64,000 nt of DNA from the NCBI RefSeq assembly GCF_001039355.2, contig NW_019775732.1, positions 104,364 to 168,363 of the forward strand, given 5' to 3'. The translations under genes and the position numbers were made by a program. Shown piece by piece: positions 37,677 through 52,333 of the stretch. The notes beneath the pieces are model-generated. The model made no database searches. It saw only the letters and a program-made list of their open reading frames with translations, and was not told the DNA's origin. Origin of the DNA: Lingula anatina. Taxonomy: Eukaryota; Brachiopoda; Lingulata; Lingulida; Lingulidae. The number at the start of each line of letters is the position of its first letter. The stretch's first letter is position 1.

Positions 37677-40600
37677 AGCCACGAACATGTAGATAAACGT
37701 GCCAGGTTTGATCGCCATTTTGATCATCAGCGCCTACTACCTTGACTGTGACCCAATGACAAATAAAGATATTACCAACCAGGATCAGGTACAATACTAT
37801 GTTATGTTTGAATGGTGAGAAGGATGGTGTGGTGTTATTTTATTGTTATTTTTATTTTTTTACTATGTGTCAGGCTCATCTAACACAATGGGCTCTCCGA
37901 TATCAAATGGTAAGCGATACATTATATAGGCCTACAAGTTTTCGGGTTTTAGAGAAACAACACTTAATCTGTACATTAGGATGCATTTTAAAGCTCGACA
38001 TTTACATAACGACCCACCAATTTGTATATTGTGTCGTGTAAATCATTCGCTGGGCCCGTTTTCTGAAGGATATATAGGCCTACGCACCGTCCAGGCCATT
38101 CTGTTTGTGCGAAGCATCTCCTCTAGGTGTTGTGCATGCGTCATGCTGGCACGCTATGAAAAGGCGTACAGTGACCACGATTTAATTACGATATTTTTGA
38201 CGTCGACGGAAAAATTTATGTTCGAACGAATTTGCATGATTCAGTGATAATCTTAATGCATGCGTCATATTTCCTCCTAGCTGCTGCAGTTCTTCGTGAT
38301 GGATAAACTAGCCTTCGCGCCTGGTTTGCCAGGCCTCTTTGTCGCCTGTCATTTCGGCGGGGCGCTTAGGTGCGCATTGTCATGTGAAAAGAAATAACCC
38401 CGATGAAGATATTTCAAATGAGTGGATATTAATATAATTGAAATTTGAATTTTGACATAAATCAAAAATGAATTAGAGGAAGTAAGAAGAATAAAAAACC
38501 AATTGAAAACTCTAATAAACCTATCACTATTTCTAGCACCTTATTTTCCGGTGTCAACAGCCTGGCCACAGTTTCCACACATGACTTTTTTAAGGAATTC
38601 TGCTGTAAAGACGTGTCTGATAGGAGAGCCACTCTGATATCAGAAAGCATGTGTAAGTAAACCTGCTTAACGTATATCCTCTACCGGGACCACAGAGAGA
38701 TTTTTTACTTTATTTACAGATATTTCTCTGGCGAATTCTGTGCACATTTTTGCACGGCGTCCTGCGAAGATTTCTACACAGTTTCAGAAATGAATTCATA
38801 ACCTACCAGGTCTCTGGTAGATATTACTAACCTATGCGAATACTACAGACTACTGATACCAGATCAAAAGATTATACTATTCAGTTGGGCTCATTTATAC
38901 CAAGTCATGCACCAGGCAATTATCTAAAAGTGATAAAATTCCATTTTAGAAATAATGACAATTTTACTGTTCCTGTCAACCCATTCAAAACTTTGGTTCT
39001 CAACCAAACTATAAAAACTACGACTCTGACAGTACATGTCCAGTGTTTTGCATCCGAAATTGTATTGTTACATATTACCTTGAATAATTCTATGATTTCA
39101 ACGCCATACCTGCATGTCAGCTGCGGTATTTGGTGGTATCGTAATTGGTTTGGCATTTTTGGCGGTTGCACTTGGAGGTGTGCTGCAGGTAGATATTGCT
39201 ACTGATACAAAGAATTGTTTGTTTAAAATGATAGAATGAGAAATGTGCATTAAGAACTGTACCTTTATTGTTGACTTAAATGGACATTAGTGCTGGAGTG
39301 CCATCAATTTCATTTCACACACTGTATTAATCTTAGATCTTTTCTTGTCATTTTTCCAGGCAGCACTTAAGTTAGGTAGCATGGTAGGCGGCCCTGTACT
39401 GGGCACTTTTACTTTGGGGATTCTCTTTCCCTGGGCCAACTGGAAGGTAATGAGTGGTGTTTGCGAGAGGTGTAAATTTGAAAGTCAAAGTGAGCAAACT
39501 GGTAGCCTACAAGTAGTATTCGCATTCGCCTCATGTAAGTACTTGGCCATTTCCACCGATTGACAATCAAATACATCCAATTAGTGTTCCAAGAAATAAA
39601 AAAGATCTAACAGCAACAATAATGTCTAACAGCCATTTAGGATTTGGAAACTTTTGGCCCAATTTTCACTCATTTTTCCCATTTGCAGGGTGCGATATCC
39701 GGTCTTATCACCAGCCTTCTTCTCTGCTGTGAACTAATCTCTCACTAATGTGACTACGGCTGTTACTACTATCGCATATCCCATGGTCACTCCAGCACCT
39801 AATTAGTTAGTACACAAAGTATTATTGTATATAATTTAAGGGACACTTATCTCCTGCATAAAGGTGATCTCAGATACTCATGCTTTTATCGTTTTTTTTA
39901 AATTTTTGCTGAACTTCAAAGAATTCTGTAAATATTTAAAAGGAATTCTATTTCTATTCGTTCTCAATCCCGTTGTTTGTTTGATTCATCCAATTGTGTT
40001 TACACAAGAAATCAAATGAGCCGTTGAAACTCGGACTGCAATGTGTAAGCATCAAAGATGAAAATCTGTTTAGAAAGTGTTAAGTAAGAGCCGCCCTTGT
40101 GTTGGTCGTTAAATATTTAGAAGTTTTAGAACTACAGATACGCTGACGTACATTTCCGGTAAAATGATGTAGTATTTCGACAACTTAGAGGTACAATTGT
40201 TTTTTTTTCTGGAAATTTGAATATCACTGCGACAATTTTCACAAAACTTTTGATGTAGCTGGCTGTAGCAATGAAAAAAAAACAATTTCTTAGTTACACA
40301 AAGAGGACAAATTCCATGAGCAATGCACATTAGATGGTCAGAGTTATGTATTCTGCATGGGTTAAAAATCTGAGCAGAATGAGTGGCTACATGTACTGTA
40401 GGCTACATGCATGCCCCATGTACTTGTTTTGTTTAAACGCGACTGTATTGCATGTCGAAAGTAGAAAACGACCGAGGCGCGTTGCAGATTTTTTTTTGTA
40501 ATTCGAGATCACAACGGCCGTAGAAAGGCCTTTCTTCAATGGCCATCATCCCCAACCTCATTATTATCAGGTATGCTTTGTACCTTGCAGGAAACAACTA

Positions 40601-41528
40601 GAAATCTGAATGCAACCAATTTTGTTTCAGTCCCCCGCTGAATGACCAGTACAAGTTATCGTACAGTACCTGTGACTTTGGAGTTGGTTGTGATGGTTGG
40701 CATGGTTGTCAGCGCTATCACAGGTTAGTATATGTATGCAGTTTTTAAAGGCTGCATGAATACGCTTCGAGATACTGTAGAGCTGCACTTAGTCCACAGC
40801 AAGAATACAAACGCACGTTTTGAAGTCATCACAGTAAACTTCGTCTTATTAAACAGTAATATTTGCAAAGCATGTTTATTCATTTACTATTTCTGTTTCT
40901 TGGAATTGTTTTTCTTGGAATTGTTATTTTATTTTATTTTATGTGATCATATGACAATATCAGGATTTACAGACACGAACAAAATTGCCCGATATTTGAC
41001 GTCATGTTTTGCCGTTTGCCGCTCTCCGCCGGGGTTGTTGATCACGGTGCAGTAAGTTCATGTAGGCCTACTAGTACCGGTACAAATATAGGTTTTCGAT
41101 TTGGTTCAGATGTTATAACGACCTTTAAGACATGCTAAGGATACTACATAAGCGTGCTTGTTCATTGTGATTTTAATTGTCTTTTGAGATAAGAAATGTA
41201 ATAAAATTAAACAAGGCAAAAATTGATTCAATTTGAATCCCAACTGGCATAGATGTGGGTTATTGGGACTTTGCGGAGTATTACGTAATGGTGCCATTCT
41301 GTTCCCTCTCCTTAATCATTATGCCTCTCAACATTGTTTTCACTTATTTCCTTTCAATAACGATGATCTTCTTTCCAGGACAGACTACACTACTGCTGTG
41401 TATGTAAAGACTTGGACAAAGATGACATCCAAGATGAAGCAATTACTGCTACTGAACAATGTGAAGTTAAAGGCGGCGACGTCATAGTGGGATTGCTTAA
41501 CGAAAACGTCGCAAGGCGGATTACATAG
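37677..41528 (+). pseudogene. SLC5-family symporter pseudogene, copy 4 (exons 7-15 only)
   Basis: Remnants in order are exon 7 37677-37788, exon 8 38281-38369, exon 9 38537-38652, exon 10 39121-39188, exon 11 39360-39446, exon 12 39689-39805, exon 13 40631-40723, exon 14 40964-41051 and exon 15 41379-41528. Exons 1-6 are missing. Exon 7 has a stop where copies 1-3 have the Trp of AMWIN, a 6-nt insertion and an in-frame loss of eight codons in the membrane helix. Exon 12 lacks about 80 nt and runs into a stop. Exons 13 and 14 have net losses of 8 and 31 nt. Exons 8-11 and 15 keep normal length, open frame and GT-AG sites. The tail shares DVIVGLLN with copy 3, so the two come from one lineage. 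No full-length transporter can be made. Confidence 0.9.
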
Positions 41529-44500
41529 AAAGTGGGGAGTGTGATGCAAAGCACTTTATTTTACCCAATATTTGAAGTATTGCCATCGGCAAATATATTG
41601 TAGTTAGCCAAACTGCTGGGCGTGCTTCGGTCACCAATGCAAGAAGATACCTACAGTAAATTCGACCCTCTAGTTATTGCAAGATTTTGTGAAGAATTTT
41701 ATTTATTTGGTCAACTTGCTTTTGTTCCTTACGTTTGAAGTGTTTTAATTATTTAGTAAAAACATATATAAGCTAACTCGATGCAATGCAGAGTAATATT
41801 CACGTGAAACTTCCTCATGAAAAAAACGAGACTCATGTGTGATAAGAACCATGAAACGTACGTAATATTCGGACTCTCGGAAGCACTTGAAAAGTGTACT
41901 GTAGATTCTTCGAAGCATACCAGTATAATCTATGGTGACGTGCGAGCAAGTCATTTGATATCAGATGATTTCAAGTACCGCAGTAGTTCCAACATTTTAT
42001 CAAACCATTGAATGTACAACTCAATACCAAACAGTGAATAAATTCAAGGAATATCAGATGTAAATTTGTGGGTGATAATATCTTATACATTGGGCAATGA
42101 GATAATATCTCTGCTAAATAGATGCGTGTATTAACACGTGTGGTGAAACGTGGCTAATGCTGTCTGGTTGCATTTTGTTTCGTGATGACGTCCCTTTGTG
42201 GTAAAAATGTAATACAAGTGGAGCAACCTCCCAAAGTCGGTGACTCTATGTATCACGGAACGTTGTTTACAATTTGACACATTTGGGAAATTATCAATCT
42301 GAGCCAAACTTTCAAAGAAGGAGCGAGTCTTCCCGCAAATCCCATGTGGCATCGGAGGGGAAAAAGATTATACCATATCATTTAATCTGCTGTTAAACAG
42401 CAAAGTCCTTATCAAAAAGTGACCAAAGCATTTCGATTGTGACTGATATGAAACCATTCTTGTTGCTACCATCTCGTATACAAAGATGACCCACGTCACA
42501 CGGCCTTGATGCTAACATATGAACTTAAACAAAACGTATTGATCCAAATGATTGATGACCAACACAGGAAGTCCAATTGTTTTCCAACTTGATTTCTTTC
42601 AATCAGGCAATACGATAATGTATAATTTTGTAAAATTAACTTCTTTTTATACTTCTGTGGGTATAGATCGTTAATTTTACGATTGTGGACATATCAAACG
42701 TTATCAAACAAGACCGTCTTGTTTCCAGCTCCGTTCTATCATTACTCATAAACGAATCAATCCTCCTGAGGGTAATTTGGACGCCATCAGAGCCATTATC
42801 AACTCTCAAGGGACCCATGATGGTTGACCTTGATTGACTTTCAACGTAATTGTTTTCAGGAGAAAAAATTGTGACTTTAGGACTGCAATTTTTTTTGTTG
42901 TTATTTAAAAATTCAGATCAGGCATGGCGAAAATATGACATATGAAACTGAAATTTCCAATGTTACCATATTTGACTTTACTGTCAATTTAGAAAAAAAT
43001 ATGTAAATTGTTCTAAAGGGATGAAAGAAAAAAGTCATAAACGTTTATCTACTTTTGTTGTTTACCTCATAAACAGGAGCGGCACGTTAAAAATATATAG
43101 TAGATATATACGTGGTTCATAAAATCATGATGAAACCATTGCAGTAAAGTTTTAATATGCCTTTAGGAATGACATGCATTTGTAATTAACCTAAAAAGAG
43201 AGTAGCTTCTTTAAGCGACTCTATAAGCATTACCTTTGTGGTTTTTCATTGTAACTCGACTAAAAATGGAAAAACCGTGTATAGGTCTTTTCAACATTGA
43301 TGAATCATTCAACGCATGGAGGCAATTAGTTGGTGTATTTGTATGAGATAAATAAGATGGCTTACCACAGGGTTGTTGTTGTCTGAATTCATTTCATAAC
43401 AAAAATGATGTCATGCTGTTTTCTTAATCTCCACTTGGAAGATCCTTAGCTGTTGTAATTTACTACACATAAACAAATCAATTCCGTGTTTCGACAGCTG
43501 TTTGCGATGATTGCAAGCCGATTCCAAGTCCTTTGGCTATTTACGGGAAATCCTCTCTGGGAACAGTGGGGTTTTTAAGTTTCCAACGGTCTCCGAATTA
43601 ATCCTCGTAAACCCGCATGGGACATGGATGCTTTTATGGAGTACGTGCCATTGTGTATACAGAATCCATTTGATCAGAAACACACCTGATGGGACAAAAC
43701 CTATGAATGTTTGATGTTGATTTGGTGTTTGCAGTTTCAGAATAGCTTTCACACTTGGTTGTCCTGCATACTGTATAAAAATGATCAATGTTTAATGTTC
43801 ACGCATATGTTACATGCTACAAAAACTTCAGTCAATAAGTTTATTGTGTGATTTGTAGATCATGTTCATTCCATTATCTTGCCTTCGTTATACCCCAGCA
43901 TATGCTGTTGTTTGACGATACGAATTTTAAAATGTACTGTCTTCCAATGCAAATGTAAATGCATGTACATTTATGCAAATGTAACTCATTGTATAACAAT
44001 GTGTTCATTTCAAAATCAGGTACTAGTTATTTCATTCAATGGCTTAAAAGTCTCTCAATTCTGTTTTTTTAATACTTGAACCGAAGTGGTCACAGTCTAA
44101 CTGGCAAGGTCATATGAGTTACTCGAGGACATCCGTCATGGTACCATGCTACACATCGACATGACTTCAAAATATGTACGCATAAACAACTTATTGAATT
44201 GAAATCCTCGGATTTTTTTTAGTTTTTGCTTTGTGAACAGTTTTTAGTTTCGACTTGTGTGTCTTGAAAGCAAACCAAACAGAAGGCTGAGATTTAGAGA
44301 GGAAGCAGATGGTGCGATGCTTCGCATTTACACTTTTAATTGATTAAAGAACAAGGGATCCTGTGATACAGAATAGACCGCTAGAAAAAGGTTATTACCC
44401 TTTCTTCTACAAGACATTAGCGCCGCCACCTGTGAATGCATCCTTGTTGCAACAATTGAAGAAACATAAGTGGTAACTCGTTCGGTTGTTATGCAGACAG

Positions 44501-46258
44501 TGTTCCTGATCAATTCATATCCACCGTTTGAAATGAATTCTGTAATTGGATACTGGTGAGTGCTGAATGAGATCCTCTAGGAACACCTGTTTAAGCATGG
44601 TATATGTGGTCTACCATTAACATGTTACTTGTAGACAGAAACATACTACCGGTAGTAGTAATAACATGAAGGCCAATTCTACAAGCAAATTGTGCTTAAT
44701 AACGCTAGAGTTAAGTGACCTACATGTATATTGCGTGTTCATCATCATATTCCTTTAATGGAACTCATTTCGCAACTCGGCACGTTAGTCCCATGTTTCG
44801 GGAGGACGGTGTAACAGCAGTCTGCATGTACATTTTTTTTGCAAACCTGTAACGTTAATTTTGATAAAAAAAGAAAGGGGTTCACATATATTTACCTTCG
44901 TTGTGTTTTCCGTTGATCTTGAAGAAAAAATGTACTAAGCGATATATTTCACTAAGACACTGACAGTTATATTATGTATCCCGATCGATACCTTTTACCA
45001 GAAAGACGCCAGATTGATTCAATGATTGTCTTATATAGATATATGGTTGGTCAATGGGTTGCTTAGAAAGTTTGAAGATTTATGTAAATTGGGATAGATA
45101 CCAATTTGGAAGACTCCCGTTAAGGACAACGAAAACGGTACAATCACTAACACGCAAGCACGCTAGCACGCACACAAACACGTCGCATTTATCGCTTGAG
45201 AGAAACTGTGCACATTTTTTGTGTCCATCACATAACTGACATCATCTTTTTCACTTACAATTTTACAAGATGTAAAGGTCAATCCTTCGATCTTCGTGAC
45301 TAAACCCCAGAACATAAACAGCACGCCCATACCATGTTAAACATTACCCACCACCTCTCAACACAAACCACCAAGCTCTACAAGTGCAACATCATGTATA
45401 TAATCCCACATTGGCGTTAGTATTGCATTGCTTCATATCAAAAAATGACCTCAATTTATTACACAATATATTTATACCTCCCTGTACATCTTGTGATCTG
45501 CATCAAATGTGACTTTCTAGGCAATGCAAGAACTGATAATGAAGATTAGTCCTGATCGACAAAACATGCTTTCACTGAACTGTAGCCTTACATTCTGGTG
45601 TATATATCTTGTTGTATAGTTGGATTAACCAATTTAACCTATTTATTTACATTATACTTGAAGAGCAATAAAACCCAGTACATAGGACTGATCCACTTAT
45701 TGTGATTTAGGCCAACCGCATGAATTATAATCGATTTACCTCCCGACCCCAATGTGGAATGACGGCCTATACCGTCGTCCATCTTATTTCCCTTCAAGCA
45801 AGTCTAGTCTTGACAGACCAAATACTCCATAAACAACCACTTCTATTTTTATTTCTCAAAAATAAGATTGTTGGCTCTGAAACTGTGCTTGTCCCGTGGT
45901 TTTATTTAATGATTTGCATGTGCTGTCGTTTGTATCAAACATGGGCGTGTCGTGCCTACTAATTTAGCACCAAAATAACGATTTGACTGTTGTACCGATT
46001 ACACTCGTAGGCTATGAGGAGAAAGATTGAATCAATTTTTTCGTGATGTGTCTGTGAACACACGTAAATACATGTATATACATAAATTCTGACCCGTTGC
46101 CGTCTCAAAATAACCGCTTGTTATCGTCATTTTGTGAGTATTACTTAAACAAACGCTGGCATAGCCATTGCCTCAGTCGATATAGCTCTTCCTATGCGTG
46201 CATTTGCGCCAGAGAGCCAAGTCAGGTGAGAAAAAAGGGGGCGTGTGCAATACGAGGG

Positions 46259-46260
<2 letters not shown>

Positions 46261-46295
<35 letters not shown>
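46261..46295. repeat. (GA)n microsatellite
   Basis: About 17 uninterrupted GA units in intergenic DNA. Confidence 0.95.
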
Positions 46296-46297
<2 letters not shown>

Positions 46298-49200
46298 GCG
46301 ATGATTAATACGATTAAGACATTTGAAAGGTACTACTGAACTGTGGGTCCACAGGTATCATTTGCAAGAATATTGAATATGCCGTGTTAAACAATTTAAG
46401 AGACTTGCTTTTAAGCATCATCTACGGCAGTCTGCCTGATATCAATAATTGCACTGACTCGTCCGTAATAATCACACCGATAGGATAATTGGAAACCTGC
46501 AGTTGTCACAGGAGTATGCATAATGGGCAGTCTCAAAAATATATTCCGCAGCAGAATTTTCTGAGAAGCAGCTGCAGTGATCACTAAAACGAATCAAAGG
46601 CAAGAGAAGCAAAGGAAATATAAACTTTGAATCATCCAATGGAGTATAGAAAAACTGATGGCACCCTCATAGTGCAGCTTCGAAGTAATTTACTCTTGCC
46701 GTCTGTATGCGTCATTGTTTATATACCGTACAGTGAATGATCACCTGTATTCAACTATTTATAAATCAGCTATTGAAAGTGTCTCGGTAACATATTCAGG
46801 CTGCATGCCTATGGCGTGGATGCCTGCTCCCTTTATAGGAAGTTTACTGATAATTTAGCGTTCTACAATTTTGGTAGCATGACAATGTATTGTACGGCGA
46901 CAAAAAAATCCTTGTAACTGGTCAATAGATGGAACTGGACTCACGGTAAGAATTATTTGACAAACGGGTAAGCATATTCATAACATTAAAGGAAACTGAT
47001 TGTAACTGGGGACTATTTGTATAGCTACTTTGTTGTCACTGTCATCAATCATGCACCTATAATGAGGATAGAGACAGCGTATTTATTGCCCGTCTTATTT
47101 TGTACTAACATCTTGTTTTAGGGTGCGACAACGGCGTTCACTGTATCACTGGGTCATTTTAATGAAAAATCCGCAAGAGCGGTTGTTATTTGTTGATGCG
47201 GTTTTAATTTATGCATGAGAGAGCCGATTCATCATGGTGAGTATATAGACATAACGTTTTTAGGTAGAATGATATTATGAATATAAAACACAAGTCATCT
47301 GTCAAAGCTCAAGTTGTAATAACGTACAGCATGTTTTCCTTTCAAAATCACTGACTGGATGTTATAACCAAGGTCGACACAAGTGACGACGGTGCACCAA
47401 ACCAGTGAACTGTACCAACATCTTATTCTGTTGCACTGCCCGGTCGCATGCAACTGACCAAAGCAGATTTTCAGATTTTGGCAATCTGGAAAGGAGCAGT
47501 TAGGCCCTATATATCTATACATGTATAAGTTATGCCTATTTTAATGCTCTCTAAACCAGTGTCATTATTACAATGGGGGATGTTTAAAGGAGGACAATGC
47601 ACCGCTTTCGAACACGCAGTGATTGTGATGTCCAGAACTGTATACGTATGGATAGTTAGTCAGATGGTGTTAGTTTGCAAGGCATTCAGTTTATATTAAT
47701 TGCTCCCGCGAGGCAGCCATATCACTGTAATGGAAGTAATGCAGTATGAGAAAAATTTAACGAAGGTGATTGCATGTAAGTACAGATATACCCACTTAAA
47801 ATCTTCTGAAACCTAGTGGTCGCTTTAATGCATAGGGCAGCAAGCAGTTGAAGCGTTTAAAAAGTCTTCTGCACTTGCGAGGTATACTTTTCAGAATCAT
47901 GGGAACATATTTCCAATATTTAACCATTAGGTAATACTAAAACTCCTTATACCAATACCGGAGTAAGCTTATTTAACCGGTACGGGCCATTGGTATCTAA
48001 AGGCCTAGACACGACCTACAAAGCTACTTTTTGGCTTTCAGTTGAGTTGATACTTCCTCCACTTCGTGGAGAGCACGATTCACACGTCAGGAATTGCTCC
48101 CAGTGGCACTCCAGTACCACGTAACCACCTTTGAAGAGTCATAACCCCAGAGGTTCATCTACTTAATAAGGGTAAATCGATCAAATTGTCCCATAGTATA
48201 TGCAATAGAGTGTTGGGCCTCGATAAGTGAAGCCCGTGTGCATTAGTGTACTTATCTCGTTCCCAAACAGCTTGCATTAGCACCGAGCTAGAGTGTTCAC
48301 GTCGATAACCCCGCGCCCGAAAGGTTTCACATGCCACTTTCTCTGCATCGAAGCCACGTTAAACTTCTTTTCCCAAACGTACTGTTTATTTAATATATAT
48401 ATATACTTTCCCTTCTATCCGTACTTTATTTAATTACCTAGTAAACCAATTTGGTGAAAACGAAGAGCGCATTTTAGGGGATTCCATTATTGACTTTGCG
48501 CATTAGGCAGGTTTCAGATGCGAAAGTCGTCTTTTGGTTGATCTGAGGATGCAGAATTATTTGTAACAAAACGTGAGTGGCTTGGCAAATGTGTTTTATC
48601 ACAGTAAAAGATGATTCTACAGGAAATCTTCAGTGATGGAAATGTTTGCACCGGGGAGTGAAGTTAACACAGACATGTTTTTGTCAAATGTAGCTGTAAA
48701 AGGTGAGGTGATTAAGTTTTGCTTTCAGGCAAAAAAGGTTCTGTTGGAAAATATACCATCCTGATATTTTATCTGTGGCATGTTATTCTGAAAAAAATAT
48801 TAATTCGCAACACTTGACAAAATATGTAGAGCATCCTGGTAATCGAGAACGCCCAATATTATCATTTCGTGGTGGCGTTTTTTTTTTTTTTCATAGGCTT
48901 GCACTCATTACAAATATAAAGATATAAAGTCACCTATGATCATTGTTTGTCATGAGGTCGGGAGGATAATAAAGTCTTTGCACCTGTGCTGCATTTCTCC
49001 AAATTCACAATGGCAAACAATGCAGGCTTTCTATATTAAATTCATATGGGTATGTAATACGCTGAAACCGCCATCTATTTACTGTTATCATTCAACAATT
49101 GAGTTGATGAAAAATTCATTGAGCAAAGCTTTTTTTGCACAGGCGGTTAAAATAGTTGCACGAAAGGATTGTGCAAATTTACAGGTTCTTTCGTATCTTT

Positions 49201-51764
49201 TCTCTGTTTAGTTAATCGCAAGACTACTCATGTGTAGAAAAGGCATCCGTAAACACTACTGGGTAAAACGTATTGTATATGTGGATTTAATTGCTCTGTT
49301 TAGATACAGCCGAATGGAAATATGTGCCTTATTGATTTTTTAGAACAGCAGTAACAATGGTAGTTATCATTTGTTGTAAGGTCGCCGCAATTTTTGTCAA
49401 TTCAAACATAGCAAACCTATAAAACAATATGTTTTGTCCAGGCCAAGCTGGCATGATTGTCCCTAAGAATTTCTGTGGTTACCGCAACTGCCATTGTAGC
49501 CATTACAGCTGTTTATGTTTCCTCTATCCCAGTGCACCACAAACTTTCATAATCCCATTCACAACAAGAAAGAAGGGAACAAAGAATATTGGTTGTTCGA
49601 GATTTGGCCAAACGACCGCTTTTATTATATAACCCCACTATCCTAATCATTTTAACAATGCAACAAATTGTTCCCTGTTATAAATGTTATGGCCTAAGGG
49701 ATAAAAAATATATATGAAATATTCAATACGACTCATCATCCTAAAAATTATGATGCAATGAGTCAGCAAAAGTTTTTATTTACAACTTTGCACAAATTTC
49801 GCTTGTGGGGTTGCAAAGTGGCCTTCTTTTCGGGTTTTTTTTTCTTTATGCGTTCTTAAGACGCCTAATACATACGGCAACTTCCGCAGTAATTCTTGCC
49901 ATTCTTGCTAGAAAAGCAAACATGGCAATATGTATACATGGTACACTTATTCTTTACTTCTTAGATTTATTTTTTACTACATTCTTATTGGACGGTAGCT
50001 TCAGGCACTTCTTTAGATTATACATGTATGTGCAGGGCAAAATCTTCGGAATCCTAATTGTTGAAATATATTTTTTGTCTGCCTGAGGTACAAAGCGCGC
50101 AAGCAATTTCGTTTTTGGTTAAAACACCAATGATATTCATGCCAGCATCTTTTAGTAGAGGTTCTTGTTAGGGCTATAAAACAGGGCTGATACCAAGATA
50201 ATAAATTTGGATTTCATTTGGTCATTTAACTGCACTCTAGAGTTCTGGTACAATGTAGGACATTAATTAGGAAAAAATACGGCCGTCCAGACGATATCAA
50301 AGTGCCCCACAGGAGAAGTGGTCAGATTATCGATCAATGATATTACATTGCAATGTGCACGGTATAGTGATTTGATTTTAAACAGGTTTTCATTGAGGAA
50401 AGTTTTACCAATTTATCTTGAAAAATTGTTATTAGACTATTGGTCAATATGGTTTTATTATGTGTTACCTAAAGAACCAGCACATGCCTCACTACTGAGC
50501 ACGTGACCGGAAGTCTGCAACACCCAATCACTCTGGATATTTCGATAAACGTACAATGCTCGTGTATTGCCATAAAAACATCTTCTGTGATCTAAGTACA
50601 ACGCTGTAACTAAACGAGGAAGAGAAACGCTTTTAGGCGTTCACGTCTTATTTTTTGTTGAAATGGTTACAGTGCTTAAATTCTTATATATATAGGAGAT
50701 GCGCTTTTATAGTCGGATTTTAAACTTACATTTTCAACTTTGCTTTTTTGTGCATTTCAGAGAAACATGTAGTAGAGGTTAGGCGAGTAACAAAAAACGA
50801 TGAAAGACAACAATGACAGATGTTAATGCGCTAAACATCTTTGGTAAGTGATTCAGAGAAGAGATAACGGCGTTTGTGTGGATGATTACGTACATTCAGT
50901 ATGGCATAGATGGATCGGATTATCAAACTGTGTACTGCAGATTGGTTCATCAATACTGATGTATGCTAGGATACCAGGTGGGTTGAAATATTGTAGATGT
51001 ACTAAAGACAATAACGTTATTGCTGATAGGTGATTAGCTGTAATTGAATGTTCAATCTAAAACACATTTTAGCTTGATCAGTTAAAATAACATGAACCCT
51101 TTGGGCGAATGACATGGAAGTGGATTGTCGTGATATACGTCGTGATCAGTGTGCGTAGGCAGCAAATTTTAGTTGGGGTGGAGCTTACCATTAAAAAAGC
51201 GATGGGGGGGGGTATTACCCTATTTCCCTTACCTATATGACTGATTTTGGGACTCCTACTCCTACCAATATACGAATAATATCATCCGGTTTCAAGCTAA
51301 AACACGCAGGCACACGCACACTGACGCACTCCACTAAGATATATATACCCTCATATGAGGCGGTAAAAATTACTGGACCCAAGGTGACCCTGCTGGAAAG
51401 AAAAAATAGCAGGAGCCCCACGCTTAGGGTGTTAATTTGATTTCCTTTCCCCGTTGTTCAAAATCAGAACGTCCTCGACAAAACACTCAATCAAGGAAAT
51501 ACAATTAGATGTTTTCAGTCGGATTTTCTGGATAATAGTTTTATTATATGTAGTAGACATAACCTACATTGACAAGTGTCAGTGGGGTTTTATCTGGTCG
51601 ATTTCTTTTCTCGCAAGGTTAGATAGCTGCATTGTGCCGTGTAGTATATAATGGTCTACACACCATTTTATTAAAAACACATGCGCTTTAACAACTTTGT
51701 ACCTCAAACGTAATTACATGTTAATAGTCATAGTCGATAGTAATTAAAAAGAAAGAATATTGAT

Positions 51765-51765
51765 A

Positions 51766-51797
<32 letters not shown>

Positions 51798-51818
51798 CTC
51801 TCTCTCCCTCTCTCTCTC
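51765..51818. repeat. (CT)n microsatellite
   Basis: CT dinucleotide run broken by ATTTTC and CCC. Confidence 0.95.
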
Positions 51819-51976
51819 CAACACATCGTTCTCAACATTTTTTACACCGGCCGTCACATATGAATCCATCATCAATCTAATATGTCACTTATTCTCCGCT
51901 GGATTATTGATTAAAAGTAACACATCGCTTAGGATAAGGCATCTGCTAGATTCTGTTAAACCAGTGTTTTAGCATA

Positions 51977-52022
51977 TGTGTGTGTGTGTGTGGGCGCGCG
52001 CGCGCGTGTGTGTATGTGTGTG
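51977..52022. repeat. (TG)n-(GC)n-(TG)n alternating purine-pyrimidine tract
   Basis: TG repeats, then about six GC units, then TG repeats form ~45 bp of nearly unbroken alternating purine-pyrimidine sequence, the type that can adopt Z-DNA. It lies about 310 bp from the minus-strand candidate start site. Confidence 0.85.
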
Positions 52023-52089
52023 ATGAAGAATGACTAAGCACGTGAGAAAGTGCATATATGTATATGAAAGCGTCACGAAGTTGACACTG

Positions 52090-52161
52090 GATGACCATGA
52101 AATTTTGAATTTGGCACTAGTTGATACTACATGTAGATGACCATGACATTTTGAATTTGGC
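52090..52161. repeat. Direct repeat, two 26-bp copies
   Basis: GATGACCATGAAATTTTGAA and the following TTTGGC at 52,090-52,115 recur at 52,136-52,161 with one change. It lies just downstream of the leftward candidate promoter. Confidence 0.75.
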
Positions 52162-52333
52162 CCCGAATTCGAATTCAAATTCAGCCGAAGCAAGTGCAGA
52201 GCCCACAGGAGGTCACGAACCACATACAAAAATAAAAAGCACGGAGATAACACGAAAAAATATTATAGTAGTTTACACACCCGCAGGAAAACATCAAAAC
52301 GTGACGACTTTTCGCATTAGAAGTGCTTAGAAC

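Larger units (their letters stand above)
41529..52320. other. Long intergenic stretch without recognisable genes
   Basis: No exon series, RNA gene or known domain is visible on either strand in this ~10.8 kb. It holds scattered homopolymer runs and the microsatellites at 46,261-46,295, 51,765-51,818 and 51,977-52,022. Open frames of 60-95 codons occur at the rate expected by chance in such DNA. Distal regulatory DNA or small ncRNAs could be here, but nothing shows them. Confidence 0.55.

Noticed and set aside
46097-46339. 80-codon frame ending in alternating Arg-Glu
   Set aside because: The end is a translated (GA)n microsatellite and the rest is unlike any family I know.
47115-47200. TTTTAG followed by GGTGCGACAACGGCG, resembling the start of symporter exon 12
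   Set aside because: Similarity stops after about 15 bases, no TM12 sequence follows and no neighbouring exons are present.
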